64,000 nucleotides of DNA. Origin: Culex pipiens pallens (Eukaryota; Arthropoda; Insecta; Diptera; Culicidae). This document shows positions 48,912 through 59,800 of this stretch, in pieces. Every line of letters starts with the position of its first letter. Position 1 is the first letter of the stretch. A program made the position numbers and the translations under genes. A model generated the notes under the pieces. It was not told the origin of the DNA, searched no databases, and saw only the letters and a list, made by a program, of their open reading frames with translations. The DNA lies in contig NC_068939.1 of the NCBI RefSeq assembly GCF_016801865.2, forward strand, positions 130,538,917 through 130,602,916. The letters are read 5' to 3'.

Positions 48912-50400
48912 AAAAAAATTAAACCTCAACAAAATAATTGAATGCCATTAAACGCTACAAAAAAAGGTGTAGGTGGTTATGTTCTACATGACCAATATGA
49001 CAAAGAACTTTGTACAAAACGCTAAAAATCATGCTATTTTTATTTATATTTTTAAATTCTTTGCCAATTTATTTAATTCTGAATAATTAATTCTAATTAA
49101 ATATTTTCAAACAATGGCACCTCTGTGGATATAAATTGCCAAAACTAAAATTGTTCAGAGGCTATCTGTTAGCTTATATAGTTCGGATGAAATGTGGCAA
49201 CATGGTGCAAATTTTGCCTCGTCTACTGCTTTCTTGGAACTGTCACGCGAGAATGTTGCACCATTGTTGCCACATTTCATTCGTTGCAGATCCCTTCCGC
49301 TGTACCAAACATGCAACATTTCCGTAACGCGCGACATATATCGTTTTTCTGGATTGACACCTCAACAGAATAGAGCCCTTAGGACAAAGTTCTTTGTCAA
49401 AAAACTAAAACAAGAATCATGTTCTTTCTAGAATAAACGGAACGGAATCGACGTAACACCTTATAATGTGGCCCTCTTAAACCTTGCGGTTTCGTCAACG
49501 GATCCACAGGCGTGTATCGTTCTTTTTGCGACAAGACTCCGCCTCCCGGGTCTCCTAAGTGTGAAGGTATGGCACGGGGAGAGGGCACCGAATACCTATA
49601 TTAACACTTAGAATTTAGAATAAAAGTTGCTTGAAACAACCAACTGAACACAGCTGTCAGCTGATGTGCAACATGATGGGGTCTCTTGATGGGTCAGGAA
49701 AGCTATTCATCGGGTATCCGGGAACCGGTTCCAGGATACCCGGAACTGGTTAGTAACACTCCAGAGTGATTCTGGTAATCGTGTATTGTTTTTTTTAGTA
49801 AGTTTTATGGATCGATTTCGACTATCGTAAGTGTAATGGTATCGCATTTACGTGAAAAACAGTAAAAAATGAACTTTTCTGATGTTCTGCATTTCCGGAA
49901 ATTATTATTATGTCAAAGTATAGAAAAATACCTGTCAAATGCAACCTGGAGCATCCCGATTGGTGGAAATTTGCCGGAGATACTGGTCGTCAAAGTTGGG
50001 GTCTCATAACCTTTCAAAAGTCGCGTTTTTTGGCCTCTCCTACAAACTTCTTACAAACGTTGCACAAAGTACACTACACAGCAAAAAATAATGTAAAAAT
50101 GGAAGGTTGAAAACAGAATGTTGAAAAAAAGAATGATGAATTTTACCTCTATAATTGTTGAAAAAGGAAATTTGTTTTTGTCAAACAGGTTTTACACAAA
50201 AAATGTGTAATATTACCTAATTTTTGATGAATATTCAACATTATTTTTGCTACTCGTATACTTCATCAAATTTAGGTACAATATTCAATCATTTTTTGAC
50301 CCAGGGACTTTGACAACTGTCAAACGCAACGTTTTGAAAAGTGGTTGGCAGAAGCCTGTCGGATCGTGATTTAATCGTCGCGTGTCCGGGAGTTTTGGTC
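48912..50400. other. Intergenic with small inverted repeats and a SINE body fragment
   Basis: About 49188-49285 has inverted copies of ATGAAATGTGGCAACA and GGTGCAA. About 49545-49612 matches the body of the SINE at 55985-56160 but lacks its tRNA head. About 49709-49741 is a palindrome centred on GGAACCGGTTCC. About 50080-50290 resembles the GATGAATATT MITE of 54440-54690. No gene. Confidence 0.5.
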
Positions 50401-50401
50401 G

Positions 50402-51440
50402 CTCGTGCGTCAAACAATCGTAGCAGATTCTGTGCCGTCGTCGTTGTGTGTTTTGGTGAGTTTGTGTTGGTGCTTCTTCCGGATCGGTTTTGAGGAAGTT
50501 GCCAGTGTGTCCGGGTGTTTACCTCAAGGAATCGTCGCAGATTCCGTGCCGCCGTCGTCGTTTGTTTTGATGAGTTTGTGTTGGTGCTTCTTCCGGTTCG
50601 GTTTGGGAGAAGTTGCCAGTGCGTCCGGGTGTTTACGTCCAGGAACCGTCGCAGATTCCGTGCCGCCGTCGTCGTTTGTTTTGGTGAGTTTGTGTTGGTG
50701 CTTCTTCCGGATCGGTTTTGAGGAAGTTGCCAGTGTGTCCGGGTGTTTACCTCAAGGAATCGTCGCAGATTCCGTGCCGCCGTCGTCGTTTGTTTTGGTG
50801 AGTTTGTGTTGGTGCTTCTTCCGGATCGGTTTTGAGGAAGTTGCCAGTGTGTCCGGGTGTTTACCTCAAGGAATCGTCGCAGATTCCGTGCCGCCGTCGT
50901 CGTTTGTTTTGATGAGTTTGTGTTGGTGCTTCTTCCGGTTCGGTTTGGGAGAAGTTGCCAGTGCGTCCGGGTGTTTACGTCCAGGAACCGTCGCAGATTC
51001 CGTGCCGCCGTCGTCGTTTGTTTTGGTGAGTTTGTGTTGGTGCTTCTTCCGGATCGGTTTTGAGGAAGTTGCCAGTGTGTCCGGGTGTTTACCTCAAGGA
51101 ATCGTTGCAGATTCCGTGCCGCCGTCGTCGTTTGTTTTGATGAGTTTGTGTTGGTGCTTCTTCCGGTTCGGTTTGGGAGAAGTTGCCAGTGCGTCCGGGT
51201 GTTTACGTCCAGGAAACGTCGCAGATTCCGGGCCGCCGTCGTCGTTTGTTTTGATGAGTTTGTGTTGATGCTTCTCCCGGATCGGTTTGGAGGAAGGTGC
51301 CGGGGGTTTTTGCCAGGAATCGTCGCAGATTCCGTGTCACCGTCGTCGTTTGTTTTGGTGAGTTTGTGTTAGTGCTTCTTCCGGACTGGTTTGGAAGAAG
51401 AGTCCGGGTGTTTTGGCCACTTGCGCACCCAAGAATCCTC
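50402..51440. repeat. 114-bp minisatellite, about nine units
   Basis: Tandem 114-bp units, GC-richer than the surroundings. Two unit types differ at fixed places (GGATCGGTTTTGAGGAAG versus GGTTCGGTTTGGGAGAAG) and are ordered A-B-A-A-B-A-B before decaying. Because 114 is a multiple of 3, a 287-codon plus-strand frame runs through all units with a 38-residue period. I see no evidence that it is translated. Each unit holds a TTG|GTGAGT splice-donor-like word. Confidence 0.93.
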
Positions 51441-51636
51441 AAAAGGTGGTGATTTTTTGGTTAAGTTTGGAGGAAGTTGCCTGTCGAGTTTTGGGGTTTG
51501 AACAGTTCACGATGAATCTGATGTACGATCCATTTATTTCAGGATAGTTGGTAAGTCGGGATGACTTGTTTATCGTACTTATTCATCCAAAATATAATGA
51601 AAAATTGAATTTTTCAACAAACGTTCAATTTGAAAG

Positions 51637-51840
51637 ACCGAGCCACGTAGCCCAGTGGTAACGCTTCCGCCTCGTAAGCGGTAGATCGGGGTTCAAATCC
51701 CGGCTCGGACCAACACAACTGGTGATTTTTTCCCTTCTGGAATCGATTGCTTAGTAAAGGGAAGGTAGTGTATCGTCACAAACTGGACCTTATCACGACA
51801 CCTTAGGGAGGCGACCTATGGAATTTTAACATTAACCTTA
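51637..51840 (+). mobile_element. tRNA-derived SINE, Thr(CGT)-like head
   Basis: The head (51637-51713) has an A box TAGCCCAGTGG (51649-51659), an anticodon arm with loop CTCGTAA (51672-51678), a B box GGTTCAAATCC (51691-51701), and an acceptor stem GACCGAG/CTCGGAC with one mismatch. A second mismatch in the T stem and an overlong D region argue against a functional tRNA gene. A body of about 100 bp and a TTAACATT-rich tail follow, as in a SINE. Confidence 0.7.
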
Positions 51841-53060
51841 ACATGTTAACATTAAGTTGAGAATGAAACTGCCACTGAATCCGCTTTGTAAATGCCGGCC
51901 CCAATACTCTTCAAGGGTGTTCCCCTCAGGAACTGGGAAAGATTTACTTTTTACTTTCAATTTGAAGTAAATTACCTCATGTTCATTTTGTAAGTAAAAA
52001 CAGGACTGAAAAATTCCTAAAATATTGTTTTTAATTATTTCTCTGAGTGTTATCAAATTGGCTTGGTGAGAAGTATCTTTGATGGCCCCTCTCGCAAAAC
52101 GCATCTCTTTTCGGATTCTGGATTGACACCACATCAGTTAAGAGTCCAAATGACAATTTTAAATATCATTAAACATAATTATAAACTCATCTTTACAGCT
52201 TCTCAGAACAAACGACTCTTGGAAAATGCCAAAGCCAACGTGGAAAAAGCAGCCGCCATAACTGTGCAAAATTTGTTTTTCGGATCTAATCACCATTAGT
52301 CGACGTCTATTTCCACTTTTAGATAAGTTTTGTTTTTTTAAGATTATGACACTTTGTAAAAAAATCGTTTTTTGCAGGTGGATATTTCATGTGGGATAAT
52401 ATCTCAAGGATTTCAACTGGTTAAACTTCGTCTTGCAGCATTTTTTTTTGGTAAGTACACAGCAAAAAATTCGATGGTAAAATCGCATGCACACCCACTC
52501 AAATCAATCCGAATTCTGAAACGGAATCTAATTAGAATCGTACACAAATTCCGTTTCAAACGCAACAACCAGTTCGAACACGAAACCGGTTGTTGCGTTT
52601 GAAACGGAATTTGTATACGATTCTAAATAGATTCCTTTTCAGAATTCGGATTGAGTTAACTGGGCATCACCATTATGAAAAAAGTAATTTAACATTACAC
52701 TTTGCATGTACAATTGGGTACTAAAGCCCTATGTCAATTTTTATGTACAACGGTAAAAAATACGATTAAAAACCATTTCTAATCATTTTTTTTTTCATTT
52801 CAATGCAAAAAAAATATTGACAAGACAACATTTTTTCGATGGATCAACTATGGTCCCCTTGGAACGAGCTGTCAAGTAGGAGCTTTTCTGTCAAGAAGGA
52901 CCGCGAGGTTAATTTTTCAAAATTGATTTAAAAATCCATTTTAAACTCTTTGTGGTCGTACAAAGGGTCATTGTACTCAGAAAAATAAGCTTTATCGCTG
53001 TAAACAATAACATCAGCAATCTAAGCTTCATTTTAGGACCCAATTTTTGGAAACACAAAA
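51841..53060. other. Intergenic with splice-flanked candidate blocks and a palindrome
   Basis: 52199-52299 follows a TTTACAG acceptor and reads SQNKRLLENAKANVEKA... to a stop. 52378-52451 lies between TTTTTTGCAG and GTAAGT. Both could be exons of an unrecognised plus-strand gene, but no longer frame links them and I cannot assign a family. Confidence 0.3.
52500..52658. repeat. Foldback element with about 70-bp arms
   Basis: About 52500-52567 and 52585-52658 are near-perfect reverse complements. For example, AAATTCCGTTTCAAACGCAA pairs with TTGCGTTTGAAACGGAATTT. The loop is about 17 bp. It would fold into a long stem if transcribed. Confidence 0.88.
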
Positions 53061-53063
53061 AAG

Positions 53064-53137
53064 GTGCCACCGATGGGATTCAAACCCAACATTAACAGTA
53101 TGGACTGGCGCCTTAGCCCGATCGCAATCAGACAGAT
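53064..53137 (-). mobile_element. tRNA-Leu-like SINE head or tRNA pseudogene
   Basis: The minus strand reads CTAAGGCGCCAGTCC and then a B box GGGTTTGAATCCC, matching the D arm and T arm of tRNA-Leu. The A box and the anticodon arm are damaged, so it is not a working tRNA gene. The SINE body is not defined. Confidence 0.6.
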
Positions 53138-53139
53138 GA

Positions 53140-54439
53140 AGAATTAAAAGGATAAACGAATCTATTAGCTTGACATATCGGTCAAGTAGATTTCCCATAC
53201 TGATGGGCTACATATGTCAGGGTGTAATATTACATCAAATTTCATAAAACAATGCAAAATATATTTTACAACCAGGCTTTTTACACGCAGTCAGATTAAT
53301 GCTTTTTTTGCTGTGTAAATTGCATGGTATCTTGTTTTCATTATTTCATTGAATTATCCTCCTTTTTGGACTCAATATTGTACTGACGATGCATAACGTC
53401 TTACTCGAAGGTGCTGGGGTACCATTTCGCAGAAAACAGTGCTTCAGATTTCAAACGCTAATATTTCGGTCCAGACGAATCTAAAATGCACGTATCATGC
53501 ATTCGGTTCAAAATTTGTCAGAATTTTCTATCAAACTTCCTACAATCGTACAAATTTTTGTCCCTTGTTCCCTTCTCTCTGCTTTAACTGTTAAAACAAT
53601 TCCGTTGGAATGCATACAATTTTAAAGCGAAGTTGGCTTTAAGCAAACACATAATTTAATATCCAGTTATATCAGTGCTTTTACTTTTTGTATATTATAA
53701 AAGAAATGGCTCAATCCTAAGTCGTACAATTTATGCAAAAATAATTTACTCTGGCTTAAATAATTTTCCAAATTCTGCTTCTCCAAATGTGTCGACTGCA
53801 GATCGTGAAAAAGGTTTGATTCCGCCTTCAAAGGCTCTGACTTAGCAGCTCTGCTGAAATTTTTTTCATTCTTGTGCAATGTTTAAAAACAAATAATTGA
53901 TTGAATAATTCTGGAGTTTTTTTTTTTGAAAATGTCCTATAAACCAAATTTTATTTTTTTTGGTTCTAAAAACACCCAAAAAGCAAAAATTGAAAATTTT
54001 GTTTATACGACCTTTTCAAAAAAAATTCTAGAATTATTGAATTCCAACGATATAACTTAAGGTAAAACGGGAAAGCAGCGCCATATTGATACCACGACTA
54101 GCATTTTTGGAAGCACTTTTAAAGAAAACACCGTAACTTAAACATTTTCTGTCTGTTGCAGACGCTAAATAGGACGATAGCGAGCAACCTGTCGAGTTCA
54201 GACATTTATTTAAGTTGAACAAAAGTTGTCCAAGAACTGGCGTTCCGTCTAACTTTAAAGTAATATTTGCTAAAAAACCAACCCGGGTCTTAGAGCGATC
54301 AAGCAGTTGGCCGCTAACTGATTGCCACTCACAAAGTACCCTGAAAGTCATGAAAAAAATATTCGTTTGTATCAAATGTTTTATTTACGTTCTCTGAAAT
54401 GGATGACAGTTCAATACCTATCCTTCCACTTTCTCAGCA
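53140..54439. other. Intergenic; weak minus-strand candidates
   Basis: Minus-strand frames at 53667-53879 and 54034-54375 each lie near an acceptor-like site (AATTTCAG, GACTTTCAG). Their products match no family that I recognise, so they are noted only. Confidence 0.3.
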
Positions 54440-54695
54440 ACAAATTACACATTTTTTAATGCAATAATACACATTCTTTCGTAAAATTCATCATTTTTGC
54501 GGTAAATTTCATCATTTTTTTAGGTAAATTTCATCATTATTTGAGGTAAATTTCATCATTTTATGATGAAAATTCATCATTTTCTGATGAAAATTAATCA
54601 TTTTTCAAGGTAAAATTTATCATTTTTTTGGCCACAATATCTGTCACCATTTCCTGATGAATATTACCATCATTTTTTTTTCTGTGTAGCGTGAC
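54440..54695. mobile_element. MITE-like repeat of GATGAAATTT/AAATTTCATC words
   Basis: Tandem, partly inverted words of the type AAATTTCATCATTTT end in CCATTTCCTGATGAATAT and TTTTTCTGTGTA. The same end occurs at 37557, and a diverged copy is at 50080-50290. Confidence 0.6.
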
Positions 54696-54889
54696 TGCCG
54701 AAAGGTTTTTTTTTCGGTTGTAGCAGATTCACAGTAGCTACAGTGACCAAATCCAGTTTCCCAGGTCGGTTTTATAGAGTGATTACAATCCCCTAAAGTG
54801 TCCACATGGTTTGTGGACCTCCTAACGTGATCACAGCACCTAAGAGGTCCTAATAAAAATAAGTGACGAGTAAAAAAAACAGACTTCCT

Positions 54890-55470
54890 ACAGACTTTTT
54901 GTCAAGATTATACAGACACCGCCTTTCAAGAAAATGGCATCCCTCTACAAGGCTTTTTTCGTGGCGACCAGACGGGACCATTTGAGGTTATGTAAATTCA
55001 GACCATTTTTCAAACTGCTTGTAATTTTAGATAGGTAAGTCAGATCTTGAAAATTCTTAATCCACAAGAAAGGTCTTCTCATATGCTTTCTAAAAATATA
55101 TAACATGTGAGGGTTTCATGAAAAAACCACCCTTTTTACCATAATTTTAATTTAATATGAAACAGTTTTTTTTAGGCATAACTTTTTAAATACATGAGAA
55201 AACTGCATGAATTTAAATAGCAACTTAGGGGAAGTTAAGACGGATCGATTAAAACCATTCCGGCCAAAATCGGTTGAGCCTGTGACGAGATATTCCAGTG
55301 ACATTGATTTGGTACACATGTCTACATACAGCCAAACACACAGACATTTGCTCAGCTGGTGATTCTGAGTCGATATGTACAAATGAAGGTAGGTCTAGGA
55401 GGTCTAACTAAAAAGTTCGTTTGTCGAGTGATTTTATAGCCTTTCCTCAGTAAAGTGAGGAAGGCAAAAA
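54890..55470. mobile_element. Copy of the GTGAGGAAGGC MITE family
   Basis: Shares with 37560-38115 the phrases GGCCAAAATCGGTT, GATTCTGAGTCGATATGTA and TATAGCC...GTGAGGAAGGC. The left end is unclear. A terminal fragment of the same family is at about 56385-56450. Confidence 0.65.
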
Positions 55471-55984
55471 TCTATAAAAAAAATCAGTGAAAGGATACCA
55501 TTCAAAACATAAACAGTACTTTTAGAACCTTAGGATCGAATCACGATTTTAAAATTGTTTTCGATTTTCTTATTTTTAATTAAAATCAATTTCGAGTTCT
55601 TAATCCAATAACATTTTAGAACATTTTATGATTCATACCAAGAGTCATATTTGAGCAAAACTACCCAGAAATGAAAAAGGAAAAAAATGCATCAACATGC
55701 AACAACAAATGTTGTTTCATATAATTTTGTGACCTAGCCATAAAAATACGCAGAAGGAGTTTCCTAATTGAATTGGGGTCTTCAGGAAAGTTACAGGTTG
55801 TGATTTTGAATTTTCAGTTAAACAGACACAAGGAAGATTGTTTTATTCGATTTTTTTTATTTTTTTAAAGTCTAGTTTCCATAAAAAGATTTTTTTATTT
55901 CCGAAACGAAGTTGACTTTATAGTTGTCAGCCACCATTGCTAGTGCCAACCACTAGTGTCTTCCTTTTTATCTGCAAGGAATCT

Positions 55985-56160
55985 ATAAATCTATCTTTCG
56001 CCGCCCTGGGCTCCTTAGTGTATGAAAGTATGGCACGGAACGACGGCGCCGAATACCCAGGTTTACACAAAGAATTTTAGAGCGCCCGCCGCGGGGTTCA
56101 AACCGGCGACCTCTGGATTGTGAGTCCAGTGCGCGGTCCGATTGATCCTCTCGGCTAAAA
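55985..56160 (-). mobile_element. tRNA-derived SINE, Val(CAC)-like head
   Basis: On the minus strand there is an A box TAGCCGAGAGG (56157-56147), an anticodon stem-loop CTGGACTCACAATCCAG, and a B box GGTTTGAACCC (56104-56094). The body that follows (about 56085-55985) recurs without a head at 49545-49612. The extended T-arm region and the body argue against a functional tRNA. Confidence 0.75.
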
Positions 56161-56475
56161 ATTCAGGGGGCAAACAATGCTTTTTCAAAAAACTTCAACA
56201 TTTCATTGAAAATATACTGCAATTTTAACCAAATGGACAAAGACTTGCAACTAGAGTCACAATGAAGTAAATACAAAAATGTGGCCGCTTAGTCGTGTTT
56301 TTTTTTTAAACAATTTATTTTTAATGCTGCTCAAAGAATTAACTTCAAATTATTGTTAAATCAAATTTGCAATCGAAAACTTTTTGCCTTCCTCACCTTA
56401 ATGAGGAAAGGCTATAAAATCACTCTAAAAAAGAACTTCTTTATTTTACCTCGTAGACCCACCTTCACGTATACA

Positions 56476-56606
56476 TAAGGGGTCGTGCATAAACCACGTG
56501 GTCTCGCAGGGGGGGGGGGTTGAAAATCCGTCCCAAAAAAACCATGAAAAGCCATGGGGGGGGGGGGGGGTTGAAAAAAAAAACACGTGGTTTATTCACC
56601 AAAATT
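56476..56606. mobile_element. Small MITE with CATAAACCACGTGG ends
   Basis: GTGCATAAACCACGTGG on the left and CACGTGGTTTATTCACC on the right form the inverted ends. The interior has two G homopolymers. It lies just upstream of the DDE gene. Confidence 0.65.
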
Positions 56607-56826
56607 AAAAAAAAATAAATCTCCCGAGCAGTCCAGTCTAATTATGCGTAACACCAAATGACAGTGCAATACGGCTTTTGAAACGCACACTATTACACCC
56701 ATGCGAACGGCTTTACCTTTATCACCCACAATAGCAGGCTGGCTAGCTGTCAATCAATTTGTTTCATTCAGTTGTCAGTGCTTGTGAAAGGAGGCGTTTT
56801 TGCGCGAATTTAGTTCTTTTAGTGCC

Positions 56827-59800
56827 ATGTATCAGCAACTTTATACTGCTTTTCTCAACTTTTACTCAGAAAAAACAAAAAAAAAAAAGGCGCAGGAGGA
56901 GGTCAACAAGTTGTGGAAGGAGTTCAAGGCCGACAAAGACAATTTTCCTTTGAATGTTAAAAGGAAGTTGGTTGAGCTCGAGGCGGCTTCGGCCCGGAAG
57001 AAGGCCGGTCTTTTGAATTTTTTTGCAAGGGTGAGTTTTATTTCGATTCACCTCAGCTCTCAATGCAAAAAAAATGAATGGATCCTGTTAAGTGGTTACG
57101 CTTGGTAATAGTACTAAATTAGCATCCGTTTTAGCAGGTCGCCGTTCCAGCCGCCTCGTTCGCTCCTGCAGCATCAACCGCCCCAGCAGGTTCTGCAGAA
57201 TCAACGGTTTCGGTCGCCCCAGCAGGTTCTGCAGAATCAACGGTTTCGGTCGCCCCAGCAGATTCTGCAGAATCAACGGTTTCGGTCGCCCCAGCAGGTT
57301 CTGCAGAATCAAACGGCAAAACCCATGACGGAGTTGTGGAAGCTGTGACCGTTAATGAATCGAGTCCGGTGCAACGAGGTAGTCATGGTATTGATTACTG
57401 ATTAAAAACGGTTTTAAACGATTTTTTACAATATTTCAGCTAAAAAGCGCACGCGCCGGCTGTCGGACTCTTCGGACGATGGTGCCACCCCAAAGACGAC
57501 TTCAAACCCAAAACCCGCTCAAGACTTAGCTCAACAGCAAATTTCGATCCTAGAGAGCCAGTTGGCAACTGCTCTGTTGCAGCAAAGAGCGGGATTCGGT
57601 GATGGAAACACGGACAGCAGAATCAAGAAAATCGAAAATGATTTGAAAAAGAAAAAGCAGCATCTCCTGACTCTGCAATCAAAAGCCACACGGGAGCGCA
57701 AGTATCGGGTTACGTTCAGGAGAAAAATCAAGCGCGTTTTGAGAGAACACCCTGATACTGTCGGCCTACTCAAGGTGAGAGAAGTATTTCTTTGGAATTC
57801 GTTGTGATAGTGCTATCTTGACTCACATTTTTAAATTTTGGGGTAAATTAACCCTCTACAACCCAATCCCGCCACTAGGCGGGCTTCTATTTGAAAATTT
57901 GCCAAAAATATTTTTTTCATCCAGTTTTCGATCTTTAAAAAGCATTAGAATAAGAAGGACTCTTAAAATGAAATAAAAATAAGTATTGTAGGTTTGACTT
58001 GTTGCTATGGAAGCGCGTGAAATGAGCAGAAACTTGCAATAGAGACCACAAAAGTCCCGGGGGTCGTTAAAGTGGATTGCTTTGCTTTTTGGGTTAATTC
58101 TACAGTAAAAATTGTGAAAAACAGGCAAAAATTTAAAAAAAAACATGAAAAAACTTAATAAACAAAAGGTAATGATAGGAGGTGGGAGTATAAGCCAAAT
58201 ACTATCAGAAAAATAAAACATAAACTTAACATGATAAATGCAAATATAATTGCTAAAAATGAACACGAGAAAAATAAAAAAATAATCGAAAAATATTTGG
58301 GCAGTAGAGGGTTTAGTTAAGCATGATATTTTTTGTTTTGGAAATGAGAGAGTATTAATGATTTGTAAGATATTTTAGTAGAACTCGAATGAAACAAAAA
58401 AAACAAAACCATCCTACTAAACTTTATTATTAAAACAGCTGAGCTTTGGATCTATTGTTACAGACCTCTGTTCGTCAAAAACCAGGACGGCCACGCCTTG
58501 AAGAAGACATTCCCGAGCTGTGGAAGGCGATCGTTAGAATCGCTGCTGTGGGTGGATCTGCGGACGAACGGCGTCGGACACTTGACGTGCGTTCATGCAA
58601 AACTTTGGACGACCTTAAACAACGATTGGAGTTGGAGATGGACATTACGATCTCGCGTAGTGCTCTGTACCTTAGGCTGCTCCCACGTAACAGGACGACG
58701 AAAGAGGGTCAACGGCACTATCTTGATACAGCATGTGTCAAATTGTGCAAAGCTCAAAATAATGAGCATAAACTGCACGAGGACTCGCGATTTGCTACGG
58801 CATCGATGAGGTACTATTTCTTTCTGTTTGGTCTATCAGCTTAAATCATTATTAATTTCTCTTCCAGATCTATCGAGACCGTATGCTCGTTACTGGGCGA
58901 CCTTCAGGTAGCCTTTATCTCGCAGGACGACAAAGCGCGCGTACCAATCGGCATGACGGCGACTACCAAGCAATCGCCGTTTCTGATGTGCGTCGAGTAC
59001 CCAGTCAAATTGCCCGACCATAACTGGGTCGTGGCAGAGCGCCATAAGCTCGTTCCGAGCGTGTATGCGGGATGCATGATCGAGTCGAAGAAAATCGACG
59101 GAGCACACACCAACGTTACGTATAGCGGCCCGACATATGTTGCTGTCCGAAGCGGAAAACACTCCGGATCGACTGCGGCAACCCACGCGTTTGATTTCTA
59201 CGACCTGCTGCAGATGCCAGAGTTTGACGCTGTTGTGAAAGGTATTGTTTTAATCAAATTATATCAATGACCCTACATGAGCTCTAGGTCAGGCGTGCCC
59301 AACCTACGACCCGCGAATCCCTTTCATCTGGCCTGCTATTAATAGGTCTATTCCCGTACTCGCAGAATTTCTGCAGCCAGCATAAGTCACTTTTTGCAGC
59401 GCGTTCCCGTACTTTTCAGCTCGCTCTCTTCAACTTTCTCTTTTGCAGAAGTTCTGCAAGGAGAGAAGGGACAAAACTTTTGTCTGGGTAGCGCGATCTA
59501 GTATTTTTTCTATATTGTACACAGTTGAGTGGATTTACTCAAATTGATTTTTTAATTATTTCAAAATATTAAAAAAATATTGACAAAAAAAGTGATTGAA
59601 TGCCTAATTACCTCTAGAACCGGGACATTATTGTTTCATGCAACTCAAAATTTTATTTAAAAACTCAAGCAAAGCAGCTCTCTACGAAATCGGTATTTTT
59701 TCTTAAATTTCAATTGTTGTATTTTTTAATCCGGCTGAAACTTTTTTGGTGCCTTGGTATGCCCAAAGAAGCCATTTTGCATCATTAGTTTGTCCATATA

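Noticed and set aside
50405..51268. 287-residue Ser/Val-rich protein
   Set aside because: The frame is open only because the 114-bp repeat unit is a multiple of three. No start context, splice structure or family supports it.
51637..51713. Functional tRNA-Thr(CGT) gene
   Set aside because: Mismatches in the acceptor and T stems, an overlong D region, and a SINE-like body and tail downstream.
53667..54375. Two-exon minus-strand gene
   Set aside because: Acceptor-like sites exist, but there is no matching donor, and the products fit no family that I recognise.
56088..56160. Functional tRNA-Val(CAC) gene
   Set aside because: The T-arm region is extended, and the body sequence recurs at 49545-49612 as a SINE.
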